A DNA stretch of 40,004 nucleotides, taken from the IMG/VR virus record IMGVR_UViG_3300032215_000333, positions 1 to 40,004 of that record; one strand, written 5' to 3'. Of this stretch, positions 1 through 7,810 are shown one piece after another. Made by a program: the position numbers and the translations under genes. The notes below the pieces were generated by a model. It was not told the origin of the DNA. It saw only the letters and a list, made by a program, of their open reading frames with translations, and did no database searches. The stretch's first letter is position 1, and each line of letters starts with the position of its first letter. The DNA is from a virus.

Positions 1-234
1 ACCGTAGCAACAGGTGGCATAGTTATAGGAACCGTAGCAACAGGACCCGGTAAACCATTGGATACCGGTGGACCAGCAGTACCCGGCAGTTTAGGACAGT
101 CACCGTATCAGCAATTGATACCGGCATCACTAAACCCATATTATACCTCAGGTATCTTATTGCCGGCGACTAACTCAGTATCACAGGCCATCGAACAAGT
201 TGTCGCATGTAACTGTGACTGCTGGGTGCATTAA
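1..234 (+). CDS. C-terminal end of a low-complexity, probably structural protein (partial)
   Basis: An open frame runs from base 1 to the TAA at 232-234 and gives the last 77 residues; the start lies outside the window. The visible part is rich in Gly, Pro, Thr, Ala and Val, has two copies of a TVATG-like segment, and ends in a cysteine-rich tail CNCDCWVH. Composition resembles tail fibre or decoration proteins, and the tail-fibre-like genes at the other end of the window also end in Trp-Cys. No domain can be named. It precedes the lysis genes, separated by an 88-bp gap with a clear promoter. Confidence 0.7.
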   Translation, partial: TVATGGIVIGTVATGPGKPLDTGGPAVPGSLGQSPYQQLIPASLNPYYTSGILLPATNSVSQAIEQVVACNCDCWVH

Positions 235-243
235 CCAAAAATA

Positions 244-272
244 TTGTATATAACAGTTTTTTCTGTTATAAT
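244..272 (+). promoter_or_regulatory. Sigma70-type promoter for the lysis genes
   Basis: TTGTAT (244-249), a 17-nt spacer and a perfect TATAAT (267-272) lie in the only gap upstream of the endolysin gene. The expected start near 279 leaves a leader of about 44 nt carrying AAGGAG. Confidence 0.7.
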
Positions 273-322
273 ATATTTTTGTCCCTATTAGTCGGGGGAA
301 CTTGATAAAAAAGGAGAACAAG

Positions 323-889
323 ATGGAAAATGTAATTAGAGGTGTATACATGTTATTGGGTGCAATGTTAATTGCACTTGTAACACAGAGTATCACACAC
401 TACAAAATGAATTACTATCGTGGTCAAGACAAATACGTTGAAAATATACCAGTTGATACAATTGAAAAACGTTTAAATTGCATGACACAAAATATCTACA
501 GAGAAGCAGGTTATGAGCCATTCGAAGGTAAGGTAGCGGTAGCACAAGTGACATTGAACAGGGTTAATGACCCAAGATTCCCAAAAGATATCTGTGCAGT
601 GGTATATCAAAAGAGTATTATTATGGAAAAAGTAGTTTGTCAGTTTTCATGGTATTGTACTAACGGTATGGAAAAAACTAAACCAATCAATAATACAGCA
701 TACAAAGAAAGCTACGAAGTAGCCAAAAAGGTCATGCTAGAAGGGTTTAGACTAGATGGAATAAAAAATGCATTGTATTATCATGCAGTTTATATTAACC
801 CAAATTGGAATCTACACAAAGTAGCAAAAATTGGAAATCATGTATTTTATGAAGACAATCACACAACTAAAGGAAAAAATAATGATTAA
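323..889 (+). CDS. SleB-type cell wall hydrolase, probable endolysin
   Basis: A 188-residue protein with a hydrophobic N-terminal segment (about residues 5-22, signal-anchor-like) followed by a Hydrolase_2/SleB domain. Family signatures visible are NIYREAGYEP (candidate catalytic Glu near residue 61), a GKVAVAQVTLNRVNDPRFP segment, CQFSWYC and IGNHVFY. SleB proteins are peptidoglycan lytic transglycosylases or amidases; here the likely job is host lysis from the periplasmic side. I chose ATG 323 over an upstream TTG at 302 because AAGGAG (311-316) sits 6 nt before it. It overlaps the next gene by 8 nt; that small membrane protein fits a holin role. Confidence 0.85.
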   Translation: MENVIRGVYMLLGAMLIALVTQSITHYKMNYYRGQDKYVENIPVDTIEKRLNCMTQNIYREAGYEPFEGKVAVAQVTLNRVNDPRFPKDICAVVYQKSIIMEKVVCQFSWYCTNGMEKTKPINNTAYKESYEVAKKVMLEGFRLDGIKNALYYHAVYINPNWNLHKVAKIGNHVFYEDNHTTKGKNND

Positions 890-1208
890 TACAATAATCG
901 ATTCAATGGCAAAATCAATAAATGAATTTGGCAAAGACTTTAAAGAAAAGATTACACATTTATCTTCTGAAACAATTCATTGGATGGCGGTACTATGTCT
1001 ATTTGGTGCAACCGCTCCAAATCTAATTGGTCTTATGGTTGGTGTTACTGACACAATGCCACCAGTTGAGATTGTTTTGATTGTTTGGTCAGCACTAGCT
1101 TTGTTGTTTATGAAAGCAATTATTCAACGTGATAGTTTAAATCTTATTACGATTGGATTTGGTTTCATGGCACAAGCAGTGGCTATGGCATTGATATTCT
1201 TCAAGTAA
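882..1208 (+). CDS. Small membrane protein, holin candidate
   Basis: A 108-residue protein with a charged N-terminal third (KSINEFGKDFKEK) and about three hydrophobic segments: around residues 33-50, 61-78 and 87-107. Its start ATG overlaps the end of the endolysin gene and is preceded by AAGGA. Size, membrane segments and position directly after a lysin match class I holins, which open the inner membrane for the lysin. No family motif was recognised, so the role rests on context. An upstream in-frame ATG at 831 would create a long overlap and has no ribosome site. Confidence 0.65.
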   Translation: MINTIIDSMAKSINEFGKDFKEKITHLSSETIHWMAVLCLFGATAPNLIGLMVGVTDTMPPVEIVLIVWSALALLFMKAIIQRDSLNLITIGFGFMAQAVAMALIFFK

Positions 1209-1209
1209 C

Positions 1210-1686
1210 ATGAGTGAAGAAGACAAGAGTAATCTTGCCAAAGGCAGGACTAGTTATGACCTAAACGTGGGGGGTTCTCTTGTACCGTTCTTTAATAGAA
1301 ATGTAAGTGAGTATCCTACTGAGGCAGGTGGACCTAAATTTGATTTAGTACCTGTAACCAAACAAAAAGATATCATGATTAATCATGCTAGGTTGTATGC
1401 CCAGCAAGAATATGATAGAATCATGGAGTTAGTTAACGTATTACAAAAACAGGCTGAAGATATCAAGCGTAGACTTGATGTAACTGATATGGTCTATGCC
1501 GCGGAATATCAATTTCAAATTGTCATGGGTAATTACTATTGGTTGGTGTTCAACACACGAAAACAACAAATGATACTAACATCACATGGTCCAAATGATT
1601 GGAGTACAGGAAAACCCACAGACTATGATTATATAACACAGGTCAAGTATATGGGAGACCATACCTGGATGGAAATAAAAAAATGA
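1210..1686 (+). CDS. DUF2452 family phage protein
   Basis: A 158-residue protein that matches the pattern of DUF2452: a Gly/Pro-rich N-terminus, a central amphipathic helix (LVNVLQKQAEDIKRRLDVTD), then the conserved AEYQFQIVMGNYYWL and a C-terminal GPNDW...MGDHTWME segment. The family is found in phages and some bacteria and has no established function. It starts 1 nt after the holin candidate stop and overlaps the next gene by 4 nt, so the three genes are probably translated from one message. Confidence 0.75.
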   Translation: MSEEDKSNLAKGRTSYDLNVGGSLVPFFNRNVSEYPTEAGGPKFDLVPVTKQKDIMINHARLYAQQEYDRIMELVNVLQKQAEDIKRRLDVTDMVYAAEYQFQIVMGNYYWLVFNTRKQQMILTSHGPNDWSTGKPTDYDYITQVKYMGDHTWMEIKK

Positions 1687-2246
1687 ATAAAGTAAACAGT
1701 AGCAAAGAACGTCATACTTTTCAATTAGAAAAATATATTGAACGTAAACAAAAAGAGGGTAAAGAACCTTCTGAAGATTACTTAGATTTTTGGAAAACTG
1801 CTAAACAGCAAGACGAAGAAAATCTTGTTAACTCTGAATGGCAAAAAGATAACTTAGAGTATGATTTGCGTAGTACCCAATGGATATGTGATAAAGTCAA
1901 AGGTGATGAAGTTTACGCACAAAATTTATATGCATCAATGTGTAATAGAGACTTTACCAAAAATGATGTGTGGCCTATACTAACTGAAAAACGCTGGAGC
2001 TGTAGTTGGAGACATGCAGGTGGTATTATCGCTGACATGCGTGAAGAAGGTGATTATATTGACTGGTACTGTAGTGGTATCAGAAATAGTCCAACTGAAG
2101 AAGAAATAGCAAATTTTAATGATAAAGAAAAACAACGATATCTAGAACTACAGGCGTTTGTGGGTGAAGGTTATGTTACTGATGAAATACGTGAAGATTT
2201 ATTTAAGTTAGGCTGGATTGTTCTACCCGACGATTTAGATGACTAA
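1683..2246 (+). CDS. Conserved-looking phage protein of unknown function
   Basis: A 187-residue hydrophilic, highly charged protein without signal peptide or membrane segment. The N-terminal 75 residues look helical (many Glu, Lys, Gln), followed by a Trp/Cys-containing part (TEKRWSCSWRHAGGIIADMRE, WYCSGI) and a C-terminal block GYVTDEIREDLFKLGWIVLP. I do not recognise a family with a known role. The start overlaps the previous stop (ATGA). Confidence 0.75.
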   Translation: MNKVNSSKERHTFQLEKYIERKQKEGKEPSEDYLDFWKTAKQQDEENLVNSEWQKDNLEYDLRSTQWICDKVKGDEVYAQNLYASMCNRDFTKNDVWPILTEKRWSCSWRHAGGIIADMREEGDYIDWYCSGIRNSPTEEEIANFNDKEKQRYLELQAFVGEGYVTDEIREDLFKLGWIVLPDDLDD

Positions 2247-2269
2247 ATACAGTATAAGGAACTTACTAT

Positions 2270-2650
2270 ATGGCATATTCAGAAAAAGTAATTGACCACT
2301 ATGAAAACCCGCGAAATGTGGGTAGTTTTAGTAAAGAAGACTCAGATGTAGGTACGGGCATGGTCGGCGCCCCAGCTTGCGGTGACGTAATGAAACTGCA
2401 AATTAAAGTAGACCCTAATACAGGACTAATAACAGATGCCAAATTTAAGACATATGGGTGTGGGTCAGCAATTGCTTCTTCAAGCCTTGTCACAGAGTGG
2501 GTCAAGGGTAAAACATTGGATGAGGCTGCAACCATTAAGAACTCAACAATTGCCGAAGAACTCGCCCTCCCCCCAGTTAAAATCCACTGCTCAATCCTCG
2601 CAGAAGACGCTATCAAAGCCGCAGTAGAGGACTATAAAAAGCGCCACTGA
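2270..2650 (+). CDS. iscU: IscU-type iron-sulfur cluster scaffold
   Basis: A 126-residue full-length IscU homologue. All three cluster-ligand cysteines are present: Cys37 in GAPACGDV, Cys64 in YGCGSAIASSS and Cys107 in KIHCSILAEDAI, together with Asp39. The LPPVK motif (100-104), which in bacteria is recognised by the HscA chaperone, is intact, so the protein could dock onto the host ISC machinery. No IscS, HscA or ferredoxin gene is nearby. IscU assembles 2Fe-2S clusters on the scaffold and hands them to apo-proteins. Late-promoter-like TAAATAC and AAGGAA precede the start. It ends in a TGATG overlap with the next gene. Confidence 0.95.
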   Translation: MAYSEKVIDHYENPRNVGSFSKEDSDVGTGMVGAPACGDVMKLQIKVDPNTGLITDAKFKTYGCGSAIASSSLVTEWVKGKTLDEAATIKNSTIAEELALPPVKIHCSILAEDAIKAAVEDYKKRH

Positions 2651-3306
2651 TGAATGCTGATATAGTCCCAATCAGTTATATTGGAGGTACCGGTGGCAAT
2701 TTTCTCTGTCATTTTATTGTTGCGGCAAAATATAATGACTATAACAAGTATAAACTTCATTTAAGTGCATACGGCAATGCTCATGGCAATGGAGCAGATA
2801 TACCAATAGCACCTTATGCCCCGTATGATAGTGACGATAAAAAAATTGAATATTTTTTATCATATGCAGTAGAAAATGATAAAATAAAACCCTACTATAC
2901 ATTGGGACATGTAGTTGATTCTAATTTAATACATAAAAATTTTGCAAAATCAATACGTATTACATATGATGATACCGATATTGATGAATTAACGACTGTG
3001 TTTTTAGGCAAATATATTTCGGATAGTAAAAAATTAATTAAAAATAAACTTTCTATTTTTATCCCATCGATGAGATTTCAACTGGTAAAGTATAATATAA
3101 ATTTTACATATCAAGATAATCAATCAATGTTGTGTATTAGTTGGAAAGAAATTTATCAGTTTGATAGTACAATATTAATAAACAAGTTGAGTACGTTTAC
3201 CAATATTCCCGCACAAAATTTTTCGTTAGACCAATTGAACCAATGGAGAAACGCAACAACAAATGGGGTTGATTTAGTAAATGATATGTTACAAAAAGAA
3301 TCATGA
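2650..3306 (+). CDS. GTGG-motif protein, paralogue 1 (sulfotransferase/P-loop-like, tentative)
   Basis: A 218-residue protein with an N-terminal strand followed by a glycine loop, ISYIGGTGGNFLCHFIV, reminiscent of the phosphate-binding loop of sulfotransferases and related P-loop proteins. Later conserved blocks are KPYYTLGH, SIRITYDD, VFLGKY and SWKEIYQFD, ending in FTNIPAQNFSLDQLNQWRNATTNG. The next gene is a clear paralogue that shares all these blocks. A true Walker A lysine is missing, so nucleotide use is uncertain. Translationally coupled to iscU (TGATG) and to paralogue 2 (ATGA). Confidence 0.75.
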   Translation: MNADIVPISYIGGTGGNFLCHFIVAAKYNDYNKYKLHLSAYGNAHGNGADIPIAPYAPYDSDDKKIEYFLSYAVENDKIKPYYTLGHVVDSNLIHKNFAKSIRITYDDTDIDELTTVFLGKYISDSKKLIKNKLSIFIPSMRFQLVKYNINFTYQDNQSMLCISWKEIYQFDSTILINKLSTFTNIPAQNFSLDQLNQWRNATTNGVDLVNDMLQKES

Positions 3307-3965
3307 ATGAAGATATTATACCTATAACTTACATGAGTGGCACCGGCGGTCATTTTCTTTGTCATTTTATTGTAAGTGCTAAACGAGATAATAACATAAT
3401 TAATCTTAGCCCGTATGGTAATGTACATGAGTTTGGGCTAAAAGATATACCTGGTCCTCCTTTTGGGGTACAGATACCCGATATTAAAAAAATTAATTCG
3501 ATATTAAATGATGAAATTGTTACGCTTATTAAGCCTTACTATACTATAGGACATATTCGGGATATAGAATTACTTGGTAGTTATTTTAAAAAATTTATAA
3601 GAATCATATATGATATAGAGGATATAGCTGAAATATCAAGTGTATTTTTAGGTAAGTATGAAATAGACCAGAATAATGTAAAACAATCAAAGACATACTT
3701 AGAATTTTTTCATAACCAAGACAAAAGTATTCTTACCCATTATGCTAAGTATTTTACTTATGTAGAAAACTATGAGTCATCATTATTCGTATCTTGGAAA
3801 GAAATCTACCATTTAGATCCAACTGTTTTAATCAATAAGTTGCATAACTTTACTAATATACCCATAGAAAATTTTTCGATAGATATGATAAACACATGGA
3901 GAACAGCTACTAAAAACGGTGTAGATAAGGTAAAACAAATTTTAAATGGGCAAGAATCTATATAA
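3303..3965 (+). CDS. GTGG-motif protein, paralogue 2
   Basis: A 220-residue tandem duplicate of the preceding gene: ITYMSGTGGHFLCHFIVSAK, KPYYTIGHI, FIRIIYDIED, VFLGKYE, SWKEIYHLD and FTNIPIENFSIDMINTWRTATKNG align block by block. The divergence is large enough that the duplication is old. A third, more distant protein with NPGAGGHMV at its N-terminus is encoded at 22774. The role is unknown; a sulfotransferase-like fold is a guess from the glycine loop and the length. Confidence 0.75.
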   Translation: MNEDIIPITYMSGTGGHFLCHFIVSAKRDNNIINLSPYGNVHEFGLKDIPGPPFGVQIPDIKKINSILNDEIVTLIKPYYTIGHIRDIELLGSYFKKFIRIIYDIEDIAEISSVFLGKYEIDQNNVKQSKTYLEFFHNQDKSILTHYAKYFTYVENYESSLFVSWKEIYHLDPTVLINKLHNFTNIPIENFSIDMINTWRTATKNGVDKVKQILNGQESI

Positions 3966-3971
3966 TAAATA
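3964..3971 (+). promoter_or_regulatory. T4-late-like promoter element for ahpC
   Basis: AATAAATA lies 25 nt before the AhpC start, leaving a short leader that carries CAGGAG at 3985-3990. It differs from the T4 late octamer TATAAATA at one position. Confidence 0.45.
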
Positions 3972-3996
3972 ATTTACTAACACACAGGAGTAAGTT

Positions 3997-4542
3997 ATGA
4001 AAACAATAGGCGATAAATTAACCAGTTTTGCAGTTACTGGAGTAAAACCTGGTGCATTGACACCAGACAATGCATTTGAAACAATCACAGAAAAAAGTTT
4101 TGAAGGTAAATGGAAAATCATCGTTTACTATCCAAAGGACTTTACATTCGTATGTCCAACAGAAATCGTAGCATATGATGCACTACGCAGTCAATTTGAA
4201 GACCGTGATGCTGTCTTATTAATTGGTTCAACAGACAACGAGTTCTGTAAACTAGCATGGCGTAATGCACACGAAGATTTAAAGAAAACAAACTCATGGA
4301 GTTTTGCTGACGTTGCACGTGGTGAACTATCACTAGCAAATCAATTGGGTATTTTCTTTGAACCAGCTGGTGCCGCATTACGTGCAACATTTATTGTTGA
4401 CCCCGATAACACAATTCAACACGTTACAGTAAACAACTTAGATGTTGGTCGTAATCCAGATGAAGCATTGCGTGTACTAGATGCATTGCAAACTGGTGAA
4501 CTGTGCCCTTGTAGTCGTCCAATCGGTGGCGACACATTATGA
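3997..4542 (+). CDS. ahpC: Peroxiredoxin AhpC
   Basis: A 181-residue typical 2-Cys peroxiredoxin. The peroxidatic cysteine is Cys53 in FTFVCPTE, and the C-terminus holds CPC (170-172) with the resolving cysteine. Such enzymes reduce hydrogen and alkyl peroxides and need a thiol reductant. The genome supplies an AhpD homologue 391 nt downstream, the reductant used with AhpC in mycobacteria, which suggests a self-contained peroxide defence. Preceded by CAGGAG and an ATAAATA element; overlaps the next gene by 4 nt. Confidence 0.95.
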   Translation: MKTIGDKLTSFAVTGVKPGALTPDNAFETITEKSFEGKWKIIVYYPKDFTFVCPTEIVAYDALRSQFEDRDAVLLIGSTDNEFCKLAWRNAHEDLKKTNSWSFADVARGELSLANQLGIFFEPAGAALRATFIVDPDNTIQHVTVNNLDVGRNPDEALRVLDALQTGELCPCSRPIGGDTL

Positions 4543-4937
4543 TTGATTGCTTGATACTTGGAGATAGCATTGCAGTAGGAACACATCAGTTTAAACAAGA
4601 ATGTGTTGCCTATGCCAAAGGGGGAATCAATAGTAAACAGTTTTTAGATAAGAATATAACCAACTCACCGTTTGTTGCAAATACGGTAATTATTAGCTTG
4701 GGTAGTAATGACCACCAGTATGTCAAGACAGAAGATGAGTTGCGTACTCTTAGAAAATTAACTAAGGCAGACAGAGTTTATTGGATATTACCTGCAATTA
4801 AACCTAATATACAAGAAATTGTTAAAAAGGTAGCAAGTGAAAACAACGATATAGTGTTACCCATTAAAAGCCTACAACCAGACAAAATTCATCCTAGTTG
4901 GGCAGGGTACAAAGATTTAGCAAAGGAAGCAAAATGA
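4539..4937 (+). CDS. Small SGNH/GDSL-like hydrolase
   Basis: A 132-residue protein with the three diagnostic blocks of SGNH hydrolases in order: ILGDSIAVG (block I, candidate Ser10), SLGSNDHQ (block III, Asn) and DKIHPSWAGY near the C-terminus (Asp-x-x-His, block V). Members are esterases or lipases acting on acyl groups. It is shorter than most family members. Its position between ahpC and ahpD, overlapping both (ATGA at each end), suggests co-translation; a link to acyl peroxides is only an inference. Confidence 0.75.
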   Translation: MIDCLILGDSIAVGTHQFKQECVAYAKGGINSKQFLDKNITNSPFVANTVIISLGSNDHQYVKTEDELRTLRKLTKADRVYWILPAIKPNIQEIVKKVASENNDIVLPIKSLQPDKIHPSWAGYKDLAKEAK

Positions 4938-5512
4938 ATAATCCAAAAGATATTAACAGCGTTAACATGCCACCAATCAATGTTAACGGCAATTGGGTAG
5001 AAACAGTTAAGGAAGCTATTCCTGATTACTGCAAGGATATCAAATTGAATTTAGATACAATCATGACACGACATGGCTTAGACCCAGTTGATGCACATGC
5101 TTGTGCGTATGTTGCGGCTATTGCTAGCAACAACGGTGCTTTGGCATTTGAAATTGAAATGAACAGTCCGTTGTTCTCTGAGAGTTCAGATCCGGAACGC
5201 AACGCAATGAAGACCGCAGTTGCATTAATGGCAATGAATAACATCTATTATCCATTTGCAGAAATGACACAAGACCCTGACTTAAAGGGTCTTCCGCTCG
5301 GCTTACGTATGAATGCATATGCTAATCATGGCGGTGTAAGTAAAAAGAAATTTGAGATGTATGCATTAGCCGCAAGTATTATTGGTAAGTGTGAATTCTG
5401 TGTTAGGAATCACTATGATGCGCTTAAAAAAGAAGGCATGACTGTGCAACAACTACAGGCTGTTGGTAAAATTGCCGCAATCGTTAACGCTATAGGTAAA
5501 GTGGCATTGTAA
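4934..5512 (+). CDS. ahpD: AhpD-like alkyl hydroperoxidase/reductant
   Basis: A 192-residue all-helical protein with the AhpD core motif GKCEFCVRNHYDAL (Cys153, Cys156 and His160), the CxxC...H dithiol centre that reduces AhpC. An upstream half resembles the second repeat of the AhpD fold (DAHACAYVAAIASNNGALAFEI). Start chosen at 4934, which overlaps the previous stop; the frame opens earlier at 4898 but inside the SGNH gene. AhpC and AhpD on one transcript form a plausible redox pair. Confidence 0.9.
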   Translation: MNNPKDINSVNMPPINVNGNWVETVKEAIPDYCKDIKLNLDTIMTRHGLDPVDAHACAYVAAIASNNGALAFEIEMNSPLFSESSDPERNAMKTAVALMAMNNIYYPFAEMTQDPDLKGLPLGLRMNAYANHGGVSKKKFEMYALAASIIGKCEFCVRNHYDALKKEGMTVQQLQAVGKIAAIVNAIGKVAL

Positions 5513-5513
5513 C

Positions 5514-6059
5514 ATGGAAGTTAACAAGGACGCATTTTCTAGTGGTCAAATAGGTAGTAAACTATGGCTATGCGAAGAATTAGAAAAAACAGGCTGGACT
5601 AGCAAGACTACACACATCTATGCAGGTTGGTATGGTATTACTGCGTTCTTGTTATTGAGCCGCGGTAACTTTAAAGTTGACCATATCAGAAGTTATGATA
5701 TTCATCCTGAGTGTGAAGAAATTGCAAATCTAGTCAATCAAAATTGGGAATGGCAGAACTGGCGCTTCAAAGCATTTACTCAAGACTGTAATCAAATTGT
5801 TGATGGAGACAGAGACTTAGTTATCAACACATCCACTGAACATTTTCATGTCATGGATTGGTTCGATAATATTCCCAAAGGTACACGAATTATATTGCAA
5901 GGTAATGACATGCCGCATGATGACCACTTTGTACATAGTGAAACACTAGATGATTTTATAGGTCATTATCCACTTAGTGAGTATGCATATACAGGTACCA
6001 AACACTTTCAATACGAAACTTGGGGATTCACACGGTTCATGGTTATAGGTGTAAAATGA
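5514..6059 (+). CDS. Class I methyltransferase-like protein
   Basis: A 181-residue protein with a Rossmann-like start: a glycine-containing turn in HIYAGWYGITAFLLLSRG, then IRSYDIHPECEEIANLVN, where the Asp fits the acidic residue that binds SAM ribose, and DLVINTSTEH in the position of motif IV. The substrate is unknown. It begins 1 nt after ahpD and its stop overlaps the next start (ATGA). First of a run of probable small-molecule or macromolecule modifying enzymes extending to 10185. Confidence 0.65.
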   Translation: MEVNKDAFSSGQIGSKLWLCEELEKTGWTSKTTHIYAGWYGITAFLLLSRGNFKVDHIRSYDIHPECEEIANLVNQNWEWQNWRFKAFTQDCNQIVDGDRDLVINTSTEHFHVMDWFDNIPKGTRIILQGNDMPHDDHFVHSETLDDFIGHYPLSEYAYTGTKHFQYETWGFTRFMVIGVK

Positions 6060-6604
6060 ACGATCCAGTAAAATTTATTACTGATTTAATAAATTTGAAT
6101 TTAAAAACGGGCCCGTTTATAACAGGTAGCTACATGACATGGTTACTTGAAAAAAAATTAGGATACGATCCACTGTGGTTACCTGATGACCTAGATATTT
6201 GTTGCACTAATGAAGAACAGTTTAGTATCGTAAAAGAAAAATTACAACCACTGGCAACAACTATTAAAGAAACCAATTGGTTAGGTAACAGCGGTACTTA
6301 TTGGACAATCGATGATTTTAAATTTCAAGCATTTGTCCATCCAGTAACTGTACAAGAAAGATTATATTGTGTAGATTATACCATGGGTGCTATTGCCTGC
6401 GATGGTATAGATTATATTACAAATCAAAGTACAATGTATGACATACTCAATAAGGTTATTAGGATGAATGAAAATATTTTTGATTGGCCAGTTGAAAGTA
6501 TTATGGGTCGATACAAAAAATATTTAAGTCGCGGGTATATAGATATTGCTAACAAAACTTTAAACAGGTTACATAAAATATATGACATCAATGGAACAAT
6601 TTAA
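6056..6604 (+). CDS. Nucleotidyltransferase-like protein
   Basis: A 182-residue protein with FITGSYMTWLLEK followed by WLPDDLDICCTNEEQF, matching the GS...DxD arrangement of the polymerase-beta-type nucleotidyltransferase fold (Gly-Ser then Asp-x-Asp about 25-30 residues later). A third acidic residue may lie in DDFKFQAF. The rest is helical with basic residues near the end (GRYKKYLSRGYIDIA). Start at 6056 overlaps the previous stop. Substrate and whether it is catalytic are unknown. Confidence 0.6.
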   Translation: MNDPVKFITDLINLNLKTGPFITGSYMTWLLEKKLGYDPLWLPDDLDICCTNEEQFSIVKEKLQPLATTIKETNWLGNSGTYWTIDDFKFQAFVHPVTVQERLYCVDYTMGAIACDGIDYITNQSTMYDILNKVIRMNENIFDWPVESIMGRYKKYLSRGYIDIANKTLNRLHKIYDINGTI

Positions 6605-7289
6605 AGATTACTTACAGCCTGACAATAAAAATTTATTTCAAGTTTTTAGTTCTAGTATGTTGAACATTGATTGGCATAACGTTTCTATACTTGATTATGG
6701 CTGTAATCAAGGTAATTATCTAAACTCAGCACGTGGTTACATAGACACTACCAAATATATTGGTGCAGACATAATGTTAAAATCAATTATGACAGCAACT
6801 AATATACATACTGATTGTAAATTCTTACACTACAATAAATGGCATCAAGCATGGAATCCAAACGGCGAGAAGAATTTAAATTTATCTAATGTACCAATGG
6901 GTGAGAAGTTTGATGTAATATTATGTTATAGTGTATTCACTCATACAACGTTTGAACAAACAAAACATGAATTAGAAGATTTAAAAAAATTACTAAATCC
7001 CAACGGTATAATATTGTTTACTATTTGGAGTAAAGAAATATTTCCAATGTTCAATAAATGGTTATTAGAACGATATGACAACGTATCAGCTATTTATTCA
7101 TTGCAATGTGCAAAGTTTGCATATTGGATAGACACGTCCAGACTAGTAATAGACACAGATGATTATATAAGCAATCAAGCTGAATCATTTAATACGTTTT
7201 ATGATTTAGAATGGTTTAAGAAAAATACCGGTGCAATGCATTTGGGAACGCCGGCGAACCAACATCAAAATTTATTTTATATAAAATGA
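6582..7289 (+). CDS. SAM-dependent methyltransferase
   Basis: About 235 residues with clear class I methyltransferase motifs: VSILDYGCNQGNYL (motif I, SAM-binding glycine loop), YIGADIML (motif II), KFDVILCYSVFTHT (motif IV) and LKKLLNPNGIILFTIW (post-core). The start is uncertain: ATG 6582 overlaps the previous gene by 23 nt, ATG 6591 by 14 nt, and neither has a good ribosome site. The substrate is not evident. Overlaps the next gene by ATGA. Confidence 0.85.
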   Translation: MTSMEQFKDYLQPDNKNLFQVFSSSMLNIDWHNVSILDYGCNQGNYLNSARGYIDTTKYIGADIMLKSIMTATNIHTDCKFLHYNKWHQAWNPNGEKNLNLSNVPMGEKFDVILCYSVFTHTTFEQTKHELEDLKKLLNPNGIILFTIWSKEIFPMFNKWLLERYDNVSAIYSLQCAKFAYWIDTSRLVIDTDDYISNQAESFNTFYDLEWFKKNTGAMHLGTPANQHQNLFYIK

Positions 7290-7810
7290 AAATTATAATT
7301 ACAGGCCATACTAGAGGATTAGGATTACAAATTTATAATCACTTTATAAATCAAGGGCACGAAGTGATTGGGTTGTCTAGGAGTAATGGATTTGATTTGG
7401 AGACCGCCACAGATAAAATTGTTGAGTTTGTAAAAGACAGTGGTTGTGATTATTTTTTTAACAATGCATACTGCCATGATATACAATTGGTATTGCTAAA
7501 AAAACTAGCACCGTATATAAAAACCATTACCAGCGGCAGTATGGGTTCTAATGAATATTGGATAAGCAAAAGAGATAACCCCTATTATATTAATAAATAT
7601 CATATAGAACTAACACATATTGAAGTCAAGAAAAACAATCCATTGCCAATGTTGTTATTGAAAATGGGTTACTTAGAAAGTTATCCAGATAAAGATCCTA
7701 TAGCCTACAGCGAAGTATTACACGCTATAGAGTTTTGGTTGACTAATCCTAGAGTCAGTATGATTGAGTTTGGAAACATCAACTATGATAAAAATATTAA
7801 ATTCAATTGA
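7286..7810 (+). CDS. Short-chain dehydrogenase/reductase-like protein
   Basis: A 174-residue NAD(P)-binding Rossmann protein beginning IIITGHTRGLGLQIYNHF, the TGxxxGxG cofactor loop of SDR enzymes, then GHEVIGLSRS and FFNNAY in place of the NNAG motif. It is shorter than usual (about 250) and lacks an obvious YxxxK pair in the normal context, although YYINKYHIE could supply Tyr and Lys. A paralogue is encoded at 18475 and shares TGHTRG(L/I)G. Substrate unknown. Confidence 0.8.
   Translation: MKIIITGHTRGLGLQIYNHFINQGHEVIGLSRSNGFDLETATDKIVEFVKDSGCDYFFNNAYCHDIQLVLLKKLAPYIKTITSGSMGSNEYWISKRDNPYYINKYHIELTHIEVKKNNPLPMLLLKMGYLESYPDKDPIAYSEVLHAIEFWLTNPRVSMIEFGNINYDKNIKFN

Noticed and set aside
2299-2616. 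105-codon minus-strand ORF within iscU
   Set aside because: Pure shadow of the clearly coding plus strand.
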